The notes: generated by a model not told the origin, from the letters alone. DNA of 64,000 nucleotides from Lingula anatina (GCF_001039355.2 NW_019774447.1:208610-272609); one strand, 5' to 3'; counted from the first letter of the stretch, positions 21,100 to 34,127 are shown. A program made the numbers and translations.

Positions 21100-23468
21100 A
21101 TTGTGACCATGCACTGCTGCTATCCCAGCCAGAATGGGAGCCCCGGCTGCCCACGGAGCCCAGGCTGACAGAGAGACTGCCAGGGAGACTGGTCTTTTGC
21201 AGTCTGGGGCTCCAGTGTGCAGTCTCCTTGTGCAGGCAGACTGCAAAGGGGTGCAGAGTTCAATGTCCACTTTTTTTCACCCAGGCAACCCAATCTTGAC
21301 CAGCAGATTTTCGACAACGCAACTGATTTCATGGCAGATAGTTGCGCCAATGTACACATCTAAAAAGAGTGTACATTTTGTCATTTAAACCATCTTCAAA
21401 CAAACACGCGAGTGATAGGTAATCTAGACTAAACCTTAGCAATTAAGCGAGACAGAAAGGCCATTTTCATATTCGTTCAGGGGACTGGAGGATTGTCAAT
21501 GGGAGATCGTGAGCGATCTGAGCATGATGATAAGGCAATTTCCACACTAGTTCAAGGGACTTCGTTACTGTATTTGTCAGCAAGAGATCGTCAGCAATCC
21601 GAGCAAGCCTAGATGCTAGAAGGCAATTTTCATATAGTCAGCGGGAAATGGTTTGCGTCACAGGGGCGTAACTAGGCACATGCTCGGATACACTGTGCGT
21701 ACAATATTATTCTCTATAAATTTATTGTATTTTTCAAGGAATATTATCGAAAATCCCAATCGATTGTAAGTTAACGTCACCTGAATTTACAAATCCTCTG
21801 TATAATTTATATATGCACAATTGTTCTGACACCCCTTCTCGTTTGCTTTCACAAAATTGAGGTAAACAATGCTAGTTACCATCAGAAGTCCGATCTTAAT
21901 CGTCCATCTAGATCGAACTTCCTTTATCTCTTAATTAGATGGTAAAGTGCCCTTCAGCTCACAGGTAGTCTCTGTCTTGAGTGTATCGAACGCACTCTCG
22001 CTGGTAAAAATCTACCTGTGCGTTATTTTCAAAGAGCTGCCCCAGCAAACCTGGGGGCACTAGATAAATCTGATCATCGGACTAAACAAGGAGCCAGAGA
22101 AACAAATGAAGATTGATTTTTCCTGCAAAGCTTCAAAGAATTTTGACACAGACTTGATCCAGCTTAACCCTCCAAACTAACGAGGTGACATGGGCAATTT
22201 TTACAAAATGTACAAACAATTAAACTAAGATGTATTAGTACTTTATCCTTTAATATAATTGGTTGATTTTGGGAGCCATGCACCCGCATGTAAGCTGGTT
22301 GATGTCTTATTTAAGTTCAACCTAGAGAAGTCGACCATGAAGTGGATATCATGAAGTGGATAACAAGAAGGCGTCATAAAAGTACAACAATCCGAGCTTT
22401 CTGTTTTTCAAATTATTTTTTGAGAACTCAGGATAAGTACAACAAACCATATCAAACAGCAGTACCGCACCGTTATTCAGAATGTAGCTCGCTACAAGCA
22501 GGCACAATCTTTATAAGTGTCCAAAGTTTGTGTCAGTAAGCCCCTAGTTAAATAAATATAGTGTTATGAGCAAGGCTTTTCCCAGCAAACCATTCAGCCA
22601 TCATTTGGAAAGCCACTGACATCACCGGACGGCCTATATTTTCAAAGGTGGCTAGACGGCTTACGACTTTTTTTGAAAAATGATGGCTTGTCGGGACAGC
22701 CGAGGACATTGTAAGTAATTTGATGTACCCAGCTTTTATGATGCGTCACAGATGAATGGTACTACTTTGTAGTGTACGCTGATATTCAGTCACGACAAAA
22801 CTACTCCCTAAAGCTTACAAAACATCATAAAATTTTTCTATTAACTTTAAGATACACATTCCACGCCATATGCAGCAGTGACAAGAGTGACCTTCATGCG
22901 GTACAAAACACTCTAAGCAAACTAACCGCCAATTTGTGAAAGGGGACACCTTCCGGACCTTCATACGCATGGCAACTGACAAAGCTACTTGACAAAAAGC
23001 CAATTTTCAAATTTTCAGCGAGAGATCGTTCGCAATCCGAGAGAGATGAGGAGGCAATTTTCATATTTGTTAAAGAGACTTTGCAATTTTCGTATCGTCA
23101 GTCGAGCGAAACGAGAAAGCTCATATTCGTTCAGTGGCTTTCGTTTGGGGAAGATCTTCAGCCGGAGTTCGTTCTCGCTTGTTTTTAACCCTCCCTCCAC
23201 ATTGAAATTTATAATTTTTAAAAATATTTTTCATTTCATTTGTACATTTCAAGGGACTTCATTAGCAGAAGATCGTCAGCAGGAGATCGTTAAGGATCTG
23301 AGCGAGACAAGAAAGCAATAATGGTAATCTTTATTGCAGCGCTTAATATTGCTTCTTTTGTTCTGTTACTGAAGTCTCTACTGTTAACAGTGCTATTGTG
23401 TGCCTCAGCAAAAATACCGATTGCTATCTCACACTGAGTACTGCTGTAAAGAAACAACAGCCCAACTC
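21100..23468. repeat. Intergenic DNA with diverged short repeats
   Basis: No gene is seen. A 12-bp inverted repeat (TTTGCAGTCTG and complement) makes a hairpin at about 21195-21248. Phrases such as GAGATCGTCAGCAATCCGAG and GGCAATTTTCATAT recur irregularly at 21460-21660 and 22990-23320, suggesting an old minisatellite or a split repeat. Confidence 0.5.
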
Positions 23469-23847
23469 TTAAATGTACATACGAACAGAGCATCGGTGGA
23501 GCGTGGATTCCCAGAAACACATGTAAACCACTTCTTCTAGTTTCTTATACGACTCTAATAAATTCGACATGCCAAGGGATAAACTGAATAAATCACCCGA
23601 TCAGCCATAAAAGAGCTTTAGAGTGCTCCTTTCTTAAAATTTTTGGTTGTCAACTACTTTTGTGACCTACTTTTCTGCCCCATTGACATACAGCATAGAA
23701 TGCTAGCAGAAAAATCTGTTCAAACATCACTTTCGGGTAAAATTAAACAATGCCTTTTGGTAATTCTCTTAGTTATACTACTTGAAACTATATGCTGGCA
23801 TTTGGTTGGTTTTTATGACAAAAAATTGACTTTGTATGTACCTTTAA
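23469..23847. mobile_element. TTAA-flanked MITE, copy 2 (inverted)
   Basis: Reverse complement of 1960-2339 over its whole length with few changes, ending TATGTACCTTTAA. Confidence 0.75.
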
Positions 23848-26037
23848 TAGATTCTCCTGTTATCTGAATGAATGGTGATGACGTTGTTGTTTAGCATCCT
23901 AAACTAACTGTACTGATCGTTATCTTGCACCTTGGGCTGCACATGTAGTACTCAGGTAAAGGTATGCTAGGGCAACATTGCCGACCGTTAGATCTTTATG
24001 AGCGCTAAAAAATAGCCCAATGGCTGATTTTAAGGTGTACGAAATTCATAAAAATCAAGATCGCACAAAATTGCTTACTGGCCGAAATTCATGGCCCAGA
24101 AAAAACTCCAGACGGCTGATTTTAAGATCGTTCAAAATTTAAGAACCGTTCGAAATTCGGGGCACATTACCATAACCTATAAAAATTAACTGAGTGAACA
24201 GATTTATATTTTTTAATAATGCTGTGAAAATATTATATTTATTATTATTGCTATTGTTATTATTGAAATCAGACAAATGATTGAAGTCTTATTATAATAT
24301 ACAATTGCATAATATATAAATTTTAAACCTCATAGTTAGCATCAATTTTAAGTCGGACTTGTGATTAAAATTAACTTCAATATACCAAATTCATTTCAAG
24401 CTATTGACTTGTTTATCTTAACTGTCAGTTTGATATAAACAGTTTGCCTACAGCTTGCTCAGTCAGGTCAAATAACTATACATAGCACAGTTTAAATGGG
24501 CAGTACATAAGGGCAGTACATAACCATTAAGCTGTTTCAAAAATCTAAGCCAGAAGCTAGGTCAGGAATGTTCTAAGGAAGAGGCAAGTAATCTGAAAAC
24601 ATTGATTTCTGGATTGAAAAAGAAGACTTTTTTTTGTAAAATTAGAAAGAAAAATGCAAAGTTAAAGAGACAGAATAAGAAGTGAGCATGTAACTGTCAT
24701 TCTTTGCTAGTGGTACACTGGGGGGGGGGGGGGGGGGGGTGCAGCATAACAAGAATGTAATTTAAATTTAGATAGCTAATGAAATTCTCATGACATTGTT
24801 GTGTATGTCTCAATAACAAATCAGAGAAGATGCATGAGCAAGGAGGATGCTGTTATTAAAGCAAAAAAAGAGAAAAAGAAAAAATATAGCGAAAATACGG
24901 TCAAAATGGCGTGGAATTCTGACCCTACCTCTTTTTATGAACAGTTTGTTTAGGTTTTGAATGAATAATTGAAGCAGGAAATACACCTACTGCAAGAAGA
25001 TATGATAAACAGAATGTGCACATGGTTATTTAAATAAAAATTTATTTGAAGTCACAAAATTACCGTAGCTAATGTGTCCCAGCCCAATGAAAACTTCATC
25101 TAATCCTATCTTTCCATATTAAAACTCTTCAGTGCATCCAAAGTAGTCTGTCGGTTAGTTTTTGTCACGAATTCGAAGTCCATGCAGCTAATATCAGTTT
25201 TCTTAAGAATTTCACATTTCTTGCTCAACAAGGTTGAATTTTCTTCACCGTGTCCCATGTAACCTTAGTTACGCTGAAACTTCAGAGATTGATTTTTATC
25301 AGACTACTTTAAAATGCAGCGTGAAAATAATACATCAATAGCGATCTGCTTCCATACCCACTAATTGATGATGTCTCACACACAAATGGCTTCTTTTGCA
25401 CACTGAAAAGTCAGTTCAAAGTGGCACGTGTCCCATTCGAATAACTTGTAACGCAGCTACGATCTCAAGATCGGATGCAGGGGCACACGTGTAATTCCCT
25501 CAATTTATCCGCTACGGGACCATTTATAGGGATCTTCTTTGTATGATGGTGAGAAATACTGAATTTCATTTCATTTTTCCTCAATATATAGTTTCAACAT
25601 AGGTCTATATGTGTACCGATTGATTCTTACCATTCGATTAGTGAGGTGACTTCTTCTGAACTTCTGTTTTTCGTCTGTGTCACATGGTAATGTGGTGACA
25701 CCGTATTCATGTTCTCTTGTTCTGGAAAACTCAATCATCGAAATTGAATGACTTTTTTTAGTTTTGTCTTAAATTAAGCTGCTACACTGTATTCAGTACG
25801 TTTAAAACTTAACCGTCTGTAAAAACAGCAATAATGGATTAATCGCAACACTTACATTATACAGAGACACAATGAAGCACCGAAAATGGGTGATGAAATA
25901 GGTGTCCCAGAAATGCCTGTTTGCCACTCATAATGCACTGTACTTTGTTTGAATAAGCAATAAACTATTTGTAATCTTAGGTTACCCATAGTTCGTTATC
26001 AGAGTAAACAGATTCTTTGTATGTTTTTTTTTTTCAG
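23848..26037. other. Intergenic AT-rich DNA
   Basis: No ORF or repeat structure with coding support. A run of about 20 G residues lies at 24720-24740. Short phrases around GGCTGATTTTAAG repeat at 24018-24130. Confidence 0.5.
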
Positions 26038-26212
26038 AATCCCAAGAGTGGATGCCTTGGTGAGCACAGAGCAGATATCACCGTGTGGTCCACAGATGTC
26101 AGAAAGAATTTTATAATACTGAACTTTGTGTTACATTGAACTTCATTTTGTTAAATTTTGTATTTAACTGAACTTTATTGTGTTAAAATAATAAAAAATG
26201 ATAATAATTCTG
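26038..26212 (+). ncRNA. Candidate terminal exon with polyadenylation signal
   Basis: A long T-rich tract ending TTTTCAG at 26037 is followed by about 150 bases, an AATAAA at 26190-26195 and an A run at 26211-26222. In the phase left open by the metalloprotease it would add eight residues and TGA. It could equally be a 3' exon of an unseen transcript or a retroposed end. Confidence 0.25.
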
Positions 26213-26280
26213 AAAAAAAAAACTACAATCTGGAACATTCTTTAGATCAACTTTGTTCATTGTGTGTCCCATGTAACAGA

Positions 26281-26378
26281 CCCAGCAGGCAAATGACATT
26301 GATTCTACGTTGATTCAACGTTGATCCACCAAAATTAACATTGATTCAACGGTGAATCAATGTCATTTGTCTGCTGGG
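26281..26378. mobile_element. 98-bp palindromic MITE of the CCCAGCAGGC family
   Basis: Ends CCCAGCAGGCAAATGACATT and its complement, with a 3-bp AGA duplication at 26278-26280 and 26379-26381. The arms pair over most of the length, so it is little more than two TIRs joined. Confidence 0.85.
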
Positions 26379-27130
26379 AGAGTTACAGTAAACAAAATAT
26401 GCGCATTTATCCTCTGTTTGTCAATTCCAATTTAAAAGCATGTGAGAGTGATGTTCCCTTCATGATTGAAGTGTGTGTGGATTATAGCTAAAATATTATT
26501 ATCATTTACATGATTATATAAAATTTTTGTTCATGTGTCAATAATGTTACCATAACCCACATATTCACCATTTTGATTAATTATGAAATGTGGATTGAAT
26601 TCTTCAAAACCAGTTTTAAAGCATTGAGACAACACCCCCTTATGATTTAAACTAAAACTGAAAACATTCCATTCGGCTTTCATTAGTTTGTGCCAAATAT
26701 ATCTCCCAGTGTAACACATCATGGATTTGGTGGGTATAGCTGTTCAACTCTCCTGTGTGCCTTGACAAGGGCATCTGCTGTTTCCCTTTTGATGAAATGA
26801 TAAACTGTGATGGTGTAGCTATCACATCACAAAATTATAGCTTCCCAGAGAAAGTTTGAAATTTTTGGTCAAATTCAACATTTTGTAACCACTAGCAAAG
26901 AATGACAGGTAAATATTTTAATTTTGTATTTTCCTATAATTTACTAATGCACCAGGATCCATAGAGCCTTGGAAAGTGTTCAACTTTAGCCCAGCACTTT
27001 AAATTCTGTTTGAGGTTTTGAAAAGTACTTGAAATTGCTATTCAACTTGAAAAAGGTTTGCATTTAACCGTTTTGGTCCTTGTCAAAATATTAATTCAAA
27101 CTTTGTAGTTTTTGACATGAATGCATAGAC

Positions 27131-27388
27131 AACTAGAAAAGCACTCTGAGAGTGCAGACCTCCGCCACGGCAGCAAAGTCTCCACCCAATGCCATTTTGA
27201 TTTTTGATTATTGATTGATTAATGATCCAGATCACCACCAATAACTTATCATCTGTTCCTTGGCCCACTTCTGACAGTTTTATAAAATTTCATCAAAATC
27301 GGTCCATAAGTTTTTCTGTAATGTTGCTAACAGACAGACAGACAGACAAACTAACGGAACCAAAAACAGAACCTCCTTGGCGGAGGTA
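27131..27388. mobile_element. CACTCTGAGAGTGC/CCTCCGCC repeat element, copy 1
   Basis: Begins with the hairpin GCACTCTGAGAGTGC and CAGACCTCCGCC, and ends CCTCCTTGGCGGAGGTAATA. A second copy in opposite orientation lies at 50046-50273. The sequence matches a short repeat type widespread in marine invertebrates, as far as I recall. No ORF. Confidence 0.75.
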
Positions 27389-27698
27389 ATAATTCACAGA
27401 TGGAGATAATACCTTTTAAAGCATCTTTAGTACTTTTCATCGTCAATTTTCAAAAAATACAAAGTTTAAATGAAGTGAGTCTTTTTTCCTTTGGTATGTA
27501 CAATTGTGTTAGTGTATAACTTGCCCTCATTAGTTAAAAAAAAATCCTTGAAAACTACTTGAACTAGTGCCTGAAAAGTCACTGGACGCCAATTGCTCTT
27601 ATGTGTCTGTACCTGTATGAATCCTGGCCAGTGAATTCTATGATAGTTTTTGGAATGATTAAATAATGTACAGTAGAAGTAGACTGTACAGTAGAGGG

Positions 27699-28448
27699 AT
27701 GGAATTTATACATCGGGTCATGCTACATTGTCTTCATATAATTTCTATGATGAGTTGGTGTGTAAGGAATCTGCAGGTGTGTGTGTGTGTAAGAGAGACA
27801 TGGAGGTTATACATCACTTTTTGGTCAGCCTTATTTGATAATTTTGAGGCAAGAAGATTTACATATAAGATAAAATTGAGGTTTTTCCTCTATTTTGGAT
27901 TGTTTGAATTTTTTTAATGAGTTTTAGGAATTAATTTGTTAATTTTCTTTTAGTTTGGTGTGTTATTTTCCATTTCAAGGTGATATTTTACTGCCTGCAG
28001 TAAGTTTTGCATATCCTCCCCTCTGCTGCATTTTAGTGCTTTTTTCATCTGCTTGGGGGCAGCACCTTACAGTAAAGTTCTTGTGACTGGGAGGCTAAAC
28101 TGGTAATATATCTTGATTTTTATATACAGACACAATAAGTGTTTTTACGGTAATTAGGACTAAAATGCAGTGTGAGTTGGAAAAGCAGTGTTAATTGGCT
28201 TCATTTTCTGAAGTTGTTGTTTTTGTGAAATTTATTGGCATTTTCACTGTCAGACTTGGAACTCCATGGGCATGAAGCTGAATGGTAATCAAATTTTCTA
28301 CACATCCATGTTATTTATATTAGATATTTAAGTTGGTGGTAATTTCACTTTTAATCAGTTTGTAATATTGCATCAAAATTGACAAAAAACTACTTTGTGC
28401 ACTGCGACCACAAATGTTATGAAAACAAAACTGTGTTACTTACAGTGA
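27699..28448. repeat. ~750-bp direct duplication, copy 1
   Basis: Nearly identical to 31274-32024, including AAGAGAGACATGGAGGTTAT and CTGCCTGCAGTAAGTTTTGC. The adjoining (TG)n is short here and long in copy 2. The 3' part is related to the AT-rich unit at 46-51 kb. Confidence 0.85.
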
Positions 28449-29254
28449 AGTTATTGTGACTGGGAGGCTATACTGGTAAGGTATACTGTTTATACTAAAT
28501 ATCTGTGGGAATGGTCCTTAAGGCTAACCCTAATCATTACCCTAGCCCTAAGTCTTATCCTAAGTCTAGCCCCAAGTCTTACCCTTACCCTTAACGTAAA
28601 ATTAACCCCACTTTTTTAAGTGTGACCCTGAACATTAGCCCCATCTTTTAAGTGTTACTTTAAAATCAACCCTACCTTTCACCCCCAATCCATAAAAAAC
28701 AATTTAATGAATAAATAACAGATAACAGGGTATGTATCAAATTCAAATTGTTCATTATTACTGTGATCTGGATGGTATCTAATAGCTTTCTGTGGCATGC
28801 CTTTTCTGTACTGATAACTTTTTCTGGCCTTGAGTCCTACGTTTTCTATTTTCTTAGAACAGTTCTTGTTTTGCATGTATTTGACTTGTTTTTTAGTCTT
28901 TTCTCCTTTTGACTTGTTCATGTTCACTTTTCAGCTAGCAACGAACAGAGGAATTTTGAGCAAGGATGGCCCCAGTATGATCCAGAAGCTGTACTGTGTG
29001 TCTACTCTGCCACTGAAATTCCTTGACGTTGCGACACATTTTGGCTTTGTTGATGTATTAGTGTCAGTGGTTTACTGCTTCTGCTTCTGGCTGTTACTAT
29101 TAAATTGCTGAGAGAGTATGTACTGCATTTCTGTCTATTTTGTAGCCAATAGCTTGTCTTAATTTGTTTTTATCCTTATCAGTCATATGTAGCCTGTAGC
29201 CCTCTGGTAGCATGGGCTTGTTTCAGTGGTACCTTTTTGTACCCTGGCATGTGA
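28449..29254. other. Intergenic DNA; degenerate CCCTAA-like tract
   Basis: At 28515-28620 the words CTAACCCTAA, CCCTAGCCCTAAG and ACCCTTACCCTTAA suggest a decayed telomere-like or simple repeat. A possible exon begins after TTTTCAG at 28935, with a 30-codon frame before a stop, but no motif is recognised. Confidence 0.4.
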
Positions 29255-30167
29255 CCCAGTGGGCAAATTATGTTGTTTTAACGTTGAAACAACATTGAAC
29301 CATAATGTTGATAATATGTTGGATAAATATTGGATTTGAAAGTTGGCTCAACGTCAGATAACAACATTGTATCAACCCCAGTTGTTAGACAACATTCTTG
29401 CATAAAAAGACATTAAAATGACCTGAAAAGTTTTTATTTTTGGTACAAAACACAGGTACACAATTATAACGTACACTGTAAAAACATCCAAGTGCCTGCT
29501 TTGTCTGATTTTTTCAACGCATTTAGCTCCTAAGCAGGTTTTGTACCTAAGCATGGTACACCCTTTTAGCTTGGATGTGTTTAGCAGTAGGACATGTTTG
29601 ATGGCTAAATATATGTAGGGTATATATGTATGGCCTTTAAGTTAAAATTTCCAAGGTTTAGATATATATATATATATATAACAGAGTCACAGTTACCTCA
29701 ACCTGTCTATCTATAACAGGGTACCGAGAACTGTCAACATAATTAACTTCACTCCATCATATTTACAGCATCTTATTCATCCTAGTGTTAGCTGACCTTG
29801 CAAGGAATTCAGTTTATTGGAATGTATTTCTGAATAACAAGTTAAGAAAATTCACTGGTTCACTAAAGACACAAAACAACTGTCACTTTTACTTTAAAAC
29901 ACTTTTTTAAAAATTATTTTGATAAAGTTATTTACAGTATTGATAAACAAAGTATCATGTTTTCAATAATTAATATTTTAAATTACAATCCATGTCTGCA
30001 AGGTTGTGTCAATGACCAAAATACAATGTTGAGTCAACATCACATTATGACGGTGTTTTGACGTGGCTGGATCAACGTTGATTTTAAGTTGAATTTAGGT
30101 AGATCAACGGCAATTCAACGTATCAATCTGTTTTCAACGTTGATCCAACGTGACTATGCCTGCTGGG
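29255..30167. mobile_element. CCCAGCAGGC-family TIR transposon, copy C
   Basis: Ends CCCAGTGGGCAAATTATG and CTATGCCTGCTGGG, with a 3-bp TGA duplication at 29252-29254 and 30168-30170. Same orientation as copy B and colinear with it, plus an extra segment of about 120 bp near 29390-29510. No transposase. Confidence 0.9.
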
Positions 30168-30276
30168 TGAATGACTTAATTGCCTCTTTTGTACAAGTTA
30201 TGGTTCACATTGTAACATTCTATCATGGCATCAGTGGTATAGGTCAGTTTTTTTAACCATCATGTTCACATCTGAT

Positions 30277-30460
30277 CAGGCCCGTAGCCAGCAATTTCAG
30301 AGGAGGGGGGAGGGGGGCGTTCATTTTCTGAAAAAGTGGACCTTTTACCATAAAATCATCAAGTACATATAGATCAAATTTTGCCCAGGGTGGACCTTTT
30401 CCCAGCAAAAAGGGTGGTTCTTTCTTTCGAACCCCCCAAACCCCCCTGGCTACGGGCCTG
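30277..30460. mobile_element. 184-bp MITE with 15-bp TIRs and 5-bp duplication
   Basis: CAGGCCCGTAGCCAG at the left is perfectly inverted at the right, and CTGAT flanks both ends (30272-30276, 30461-30465). A partial left-end copy is at about 30867-30905. Confidence 0.88.
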
Positions 30461-30656
30461 CTGATATTACAGTGAAAATGTCGTAGCACACTGCTGCTTA
30501 ACATCATCACTGAATCTGTTAATCAGTTTTTAATTGTCCATTTTCAGTTGTCTAGAAAACATCCCAGAGCTCCAAGATACTTTGGCCGGTGCACATGAAT
30601 TCTGTCCAAGACTGAGGTGATGGGTGTCTTTAAATTTCAGTAACAATGGAGGGCTA

Positions 30657-30866
30657 TTACTTGTTGATGCCTGTGAGGTAGGTTGGAATTAAGTCCTTTA
30701 GTGCATGTGAATCACCATCTAAAATGTGGTATTTCACAGGTGTTGGCTCAGTGTCCTTTTGCATTTCTACCACACATGCCTTCAAGGTCTGCTTTATCAC
30801 CATTGCTGGAGTTAGGGGTTGCTGTAGCATAGTAGCGACCCCAGTGATCTGGACACATCTCACGGC
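30657..30866 (-). pseudogene. Unidentified coding-like segment
   Basis: The minus-strand frame encodes a protein-like stretch including VRCVQITGVATMLQQ and VKYHILDGDSHALKD, ending at a stop at 30657. The residue mix looks coding and is free of stops for about 70 codons, but upstream it runs into the partial MITE end at 30867. Not recognised; it may be part of a transposon or a processed fragment. Confidence 0.3.
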
Positions 30867-31273
30867 AGGCCCATATATAGCCAGCAATTTCAAAAGGGGG
30901 GGGGGTCTTTTTTTCGAATGAGTGGATCTTTCTTGCCTTAGAGAGTTAAGTGTTAAAAGCTTCAAAACTTCAAAATTGATATTAAAAAAAAAGTAAACCA
31001 AATACAGGAATGAAATCATGCTGATATTAAAAGTTGTATTAATTTAAAGTCAAAAACAGAAGAAATATAAAAGAAACAAGTGTTCAGCTCATCAAGTATT
31101 GTCATAACATTACAATTAATCTAAAGCTCCACATAACATGCAGGCCTATGTGACTGGGGGAGAAATCTATTTATAACTATAACATTGTGTCATGCTTCTG
31201 TGTCTTCATTTAATATCAAAGATGACTTGGTGTATGTGTCTGTAGTGTATGTGTTTGCGTGTGTGCAAGAGAA

Positions 31274-31334
31274 AGATGGAATTTATACATCATGTCATGC
31301 TACATTGTCTTCATATAATCTCTATGATGAGTTG

Positions 31335-31368
<34 letters not shown>

Positions 31369-32024
31369 CATGGAGGTTATACATCACTTTTTGGTCAGCC
31401 TAATTTGATAATTTTGAGGCAAGAAGATTTACATATAAGATAAAATTGAGGTTTTTCCTCTATTTTGGATTGTTTGAATTTTTTTAATGAGTTTTAGGAA
31501 TTAATTTGTTAATTTTCTTTTAGTTTGGTGTGTTATTTTCCATTTCAAGGTGATATTTTACTGCCTGCAGTAAGTTTTGCATACCCTCCCCTCTGCTGCA
31601 TTTTAGTGCTTTTTTCATCTGCTTGGGGGCAGCACCTTACAGTAAAGTTCTTGTGACTGGGAAGCTATACTGGTAATATATCTTGATTTTTATATACAGA
31701 CACAATAAGTGTTTTTACGGTAATTAGGACTATAATGCAGTGTGAGTTGGAAAAGCAGTGTTAATTGGCTTCATTTTCTGAAGTTGTTGTTTTTGTGAAA
31801 TTTATTGGCATTTTCACTGTCAGACTTGGAACTCCATGGGCATGAAGCTGAATGGTAATCAAATTTTCTACACATCCATGTTATTTATATTAGATATTTA
31901 ATTTTTGGTAATTTCACTTTTAATCAGTTTGTAATATTGCATCAAAATTGACAAAAAAACTACTTTGTACACTTCCATCATAAACGTTATGTAAAGAAAA
32001 CTGTGTTACTAACAATGAAATTAT
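31274..32024. repeat. ~750-bp direct duplication, copy 2
   Basis: Copy of 27699-28448 about 3.57 kb downstream, in the same orientation. It carries an expanded (TG)n at about 31336-31361. Confidence 0.85.
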
Positions 32025-32214
32025 TAGTACCACCAGCATGTACGCTGGCATTACTCATGGTTTTAGTCCCGACCCGTCTCGTAATTAAGGCTCTGCAGGG
32101 TGTCGTGGGATACAAGTCACCGTTACCACTTCTCCTCCTAGACTGCAAGGACCTGGGTACCCATCTCTTGGTGAAAATAAAATGTGAAATACTCTAAAAT
32201 TAGCAGACATATGC

Positions 32215-32620
32215 CCTTGTTACTATTGAACTTAAATAGGAAGTCATATACTGGTAATGTAACTGTGACCGTGAAATTGACCTTTGACCTAATTTTCACC
32301 ACGAACTGAACTTTGCAAAGTTTGTATCCCTTATATCTTGAAAACTGGCAGAGATACGCCCAAAGTTACTGCTGAACTTGAATAGGAATTAAGCCATATA
32401 CTAGCAATCTAACTGTGACTTGAAATTGACATTTGACCTACATTTTATGATGTTTTCGGGCCTTTATATCTCCAAAAATGGCAAAAAAATGTCAATAGTT
32501 ACTATTGAACTTGAATAGGAAGTCCTAAACTGAAATTGACCTTTGACCTTCTTTTTCACCCTGAACTGAACTTTGCAAATTTTCTTGCCCCTCATATCTT
32601 CAAAACTAGCAAAGATATGA
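32215..32620. repeat. Three imperfect ~140-bp tandem units
   Basis: TACTATTGAACTT-AATAGGAAGTC, TGAAATTGACCTTTGACCT and GAACTGAACTTTGCAAA recur in order with a period of about 140-155 bp. Non-coding. Confidence 0.75.
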
Positions 32621-33298
32621 AGTTTTGCCCCTAGGTTTTCTTAAGGAAAACCAATACACCCATTTTCTAGAAAATCACAGGAGTGATCAATGTTAGGAAA
32701 ATACAGGTCAATTTGAAGATCTGCAATTTGAAAACCATTTTTAGTATGTTTTTTTTTTGCATATTTTGAGGACTCTTGTTGATTGCATTTTATTAAGCTT
32801 GTCAAGCATAAGACTGGTGGTGGTGTCCCTTTTTTGGGGGGGAGGGGGCGTGGAATATGATGTTGAATAAGGTCCTAGAAAACAGGTAAGAGAGTTTAGA
32901 TTCATTACTTTGCGTAATATTAAGATAGATTGCAACATCTATGATGTAAGGTCTCACTTTGTAAGTATCTAGTTCCACGACTATCTCACGAGGTGGTGTG
33001 TGCAGAATAAAAATTGAACGAAAAATATTTCCCACTCAGTACAAATGCTTATACTTGTAGTATTAGATGAGGAAAGTTGGGTCTTTATACAGTTGTAATT
33101 GTTTAATCATTAGTGGGAATGGGATAGGATAAATCTTAGGTGCATTTTCGGTAGCTGAATAGCAATAAGAAGTGTAGGCCGCCACCTTGTTTATGTTTCA
33201 GAAAAAAATCTCTCCAAACAGCTTTTCTCCCCTACAAATATTGTGCTAACACCAACCCATTCCAGAAACCCACTGTAAGGAGTAATCTGCATCTGGCA

Positions 33299-33766
33299 TT
33301 GATAGGCAAACTGGGTAGCATAATGAAGAACAACAAAATTTCTATGACGACAAAGATTAGAATGTTGAGTTGTTATGTGTTTTCCATTCTCACTTATGGA
33401 AGCGAATGCTGGACTACATCCCAAGGTATAGAACAACGAATAGAAGCGGCAGAGTTGTGGTTTCTCAGGAAAATGATGAGAATATCTTGGACAGTGAGAA
33501 TGACAAATCAGGAAGTGTTGGAGAGAGTAGGAACAAAGCGTTTCCTTCTAAAAAGCATACAGGTAATGCGGAAGGAAGAGCTGGAACATCTTAGTGTGAC
33601 AGGCAAGATCAATGGAAAGCGAAGCAGGGGCAGGCAAAGATTAACATACACAGCAAGCATAAGTAGATGGACAGGAATAGCGGAGCTAGACCTGTTGAAG
33701 ACCGCAAAGGACAGGAAGAGGTGGAAGTCCATGATCGCCAACGTCCTAATGGGACAAGGCACTTGA
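33299..33766 (+). pseudogene. LINE reverse-transcriptase C-terminal fragment (RTE-like)
   Basis: An open frame to TGA at 33764-33766 encodes LTYGSECWTTSQGIEQRIEA, LRKMMRISWTVRMTNQEVL and GKRSRGRQRL. These are characteristic of the region after the RT domain in RTE/CR1-type LINEs. The element is 5'-truncated: its left edge interrupts a repeat (CTGGCATTGATAG) found uninterrupted at about 42660 and 51020. The 3' UTR is only a few bases (GAGAGAG), as in RTE-type elements. Confidence 0.8.
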
Positions 33767-33779
33767 GAGAGAGATTTAC

Positions 33780-34127
33780 CAGTGTTTTCAGTGTCATTTT
33801 ATGTTTTCTCAAATACATTGTCTGCAGAAGATACTTTTCATTAGACCCAGACAACTAATCTGCTTATCACAGATTTTTATTGTTGTTAAGTATCATCTGT
33901 ACAAATTTAAGAAATATTGGACAAGATTTGACAAAATTATAAACATTTAACATTTTTAAGCTATGGTATTTACCAGTGTTTTCAGTGTCATTTTATGTTT
34001 TCTCAAATATATTGTCTGTAGAAGATGCTTTTCATTAAACCTTGGGATTTGCCAATTTTTTCAATGTTATTTTCAGTTTAACCAAATATATTGTCCAAAG
34101 AAGATTTTTCATTAGAAACAGTCAACT
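33780..34127. repeat. AT-rich repeat units into which the LTR element inserted
   Basis: The phrases TTTTCAGTGTCATTTTATG and ATATATTGTC-AAGAAG repeat here and continue on the other side of the LTR element at 42332. The family recurs at 43620-43760, 44800-45370 and 47850-48000. Confidence 0.8.

Noticed and set aside
28515-28620. Interstitial telomere array
   Set aside because: The CCCTAA-like words are too degenerate and irregular to claim a telomere-derived array.
32003-32197. 64-codon plus ORF
   Set aside because: No motif or splice context; it joins the end of a repeated block to a tandem repeat.
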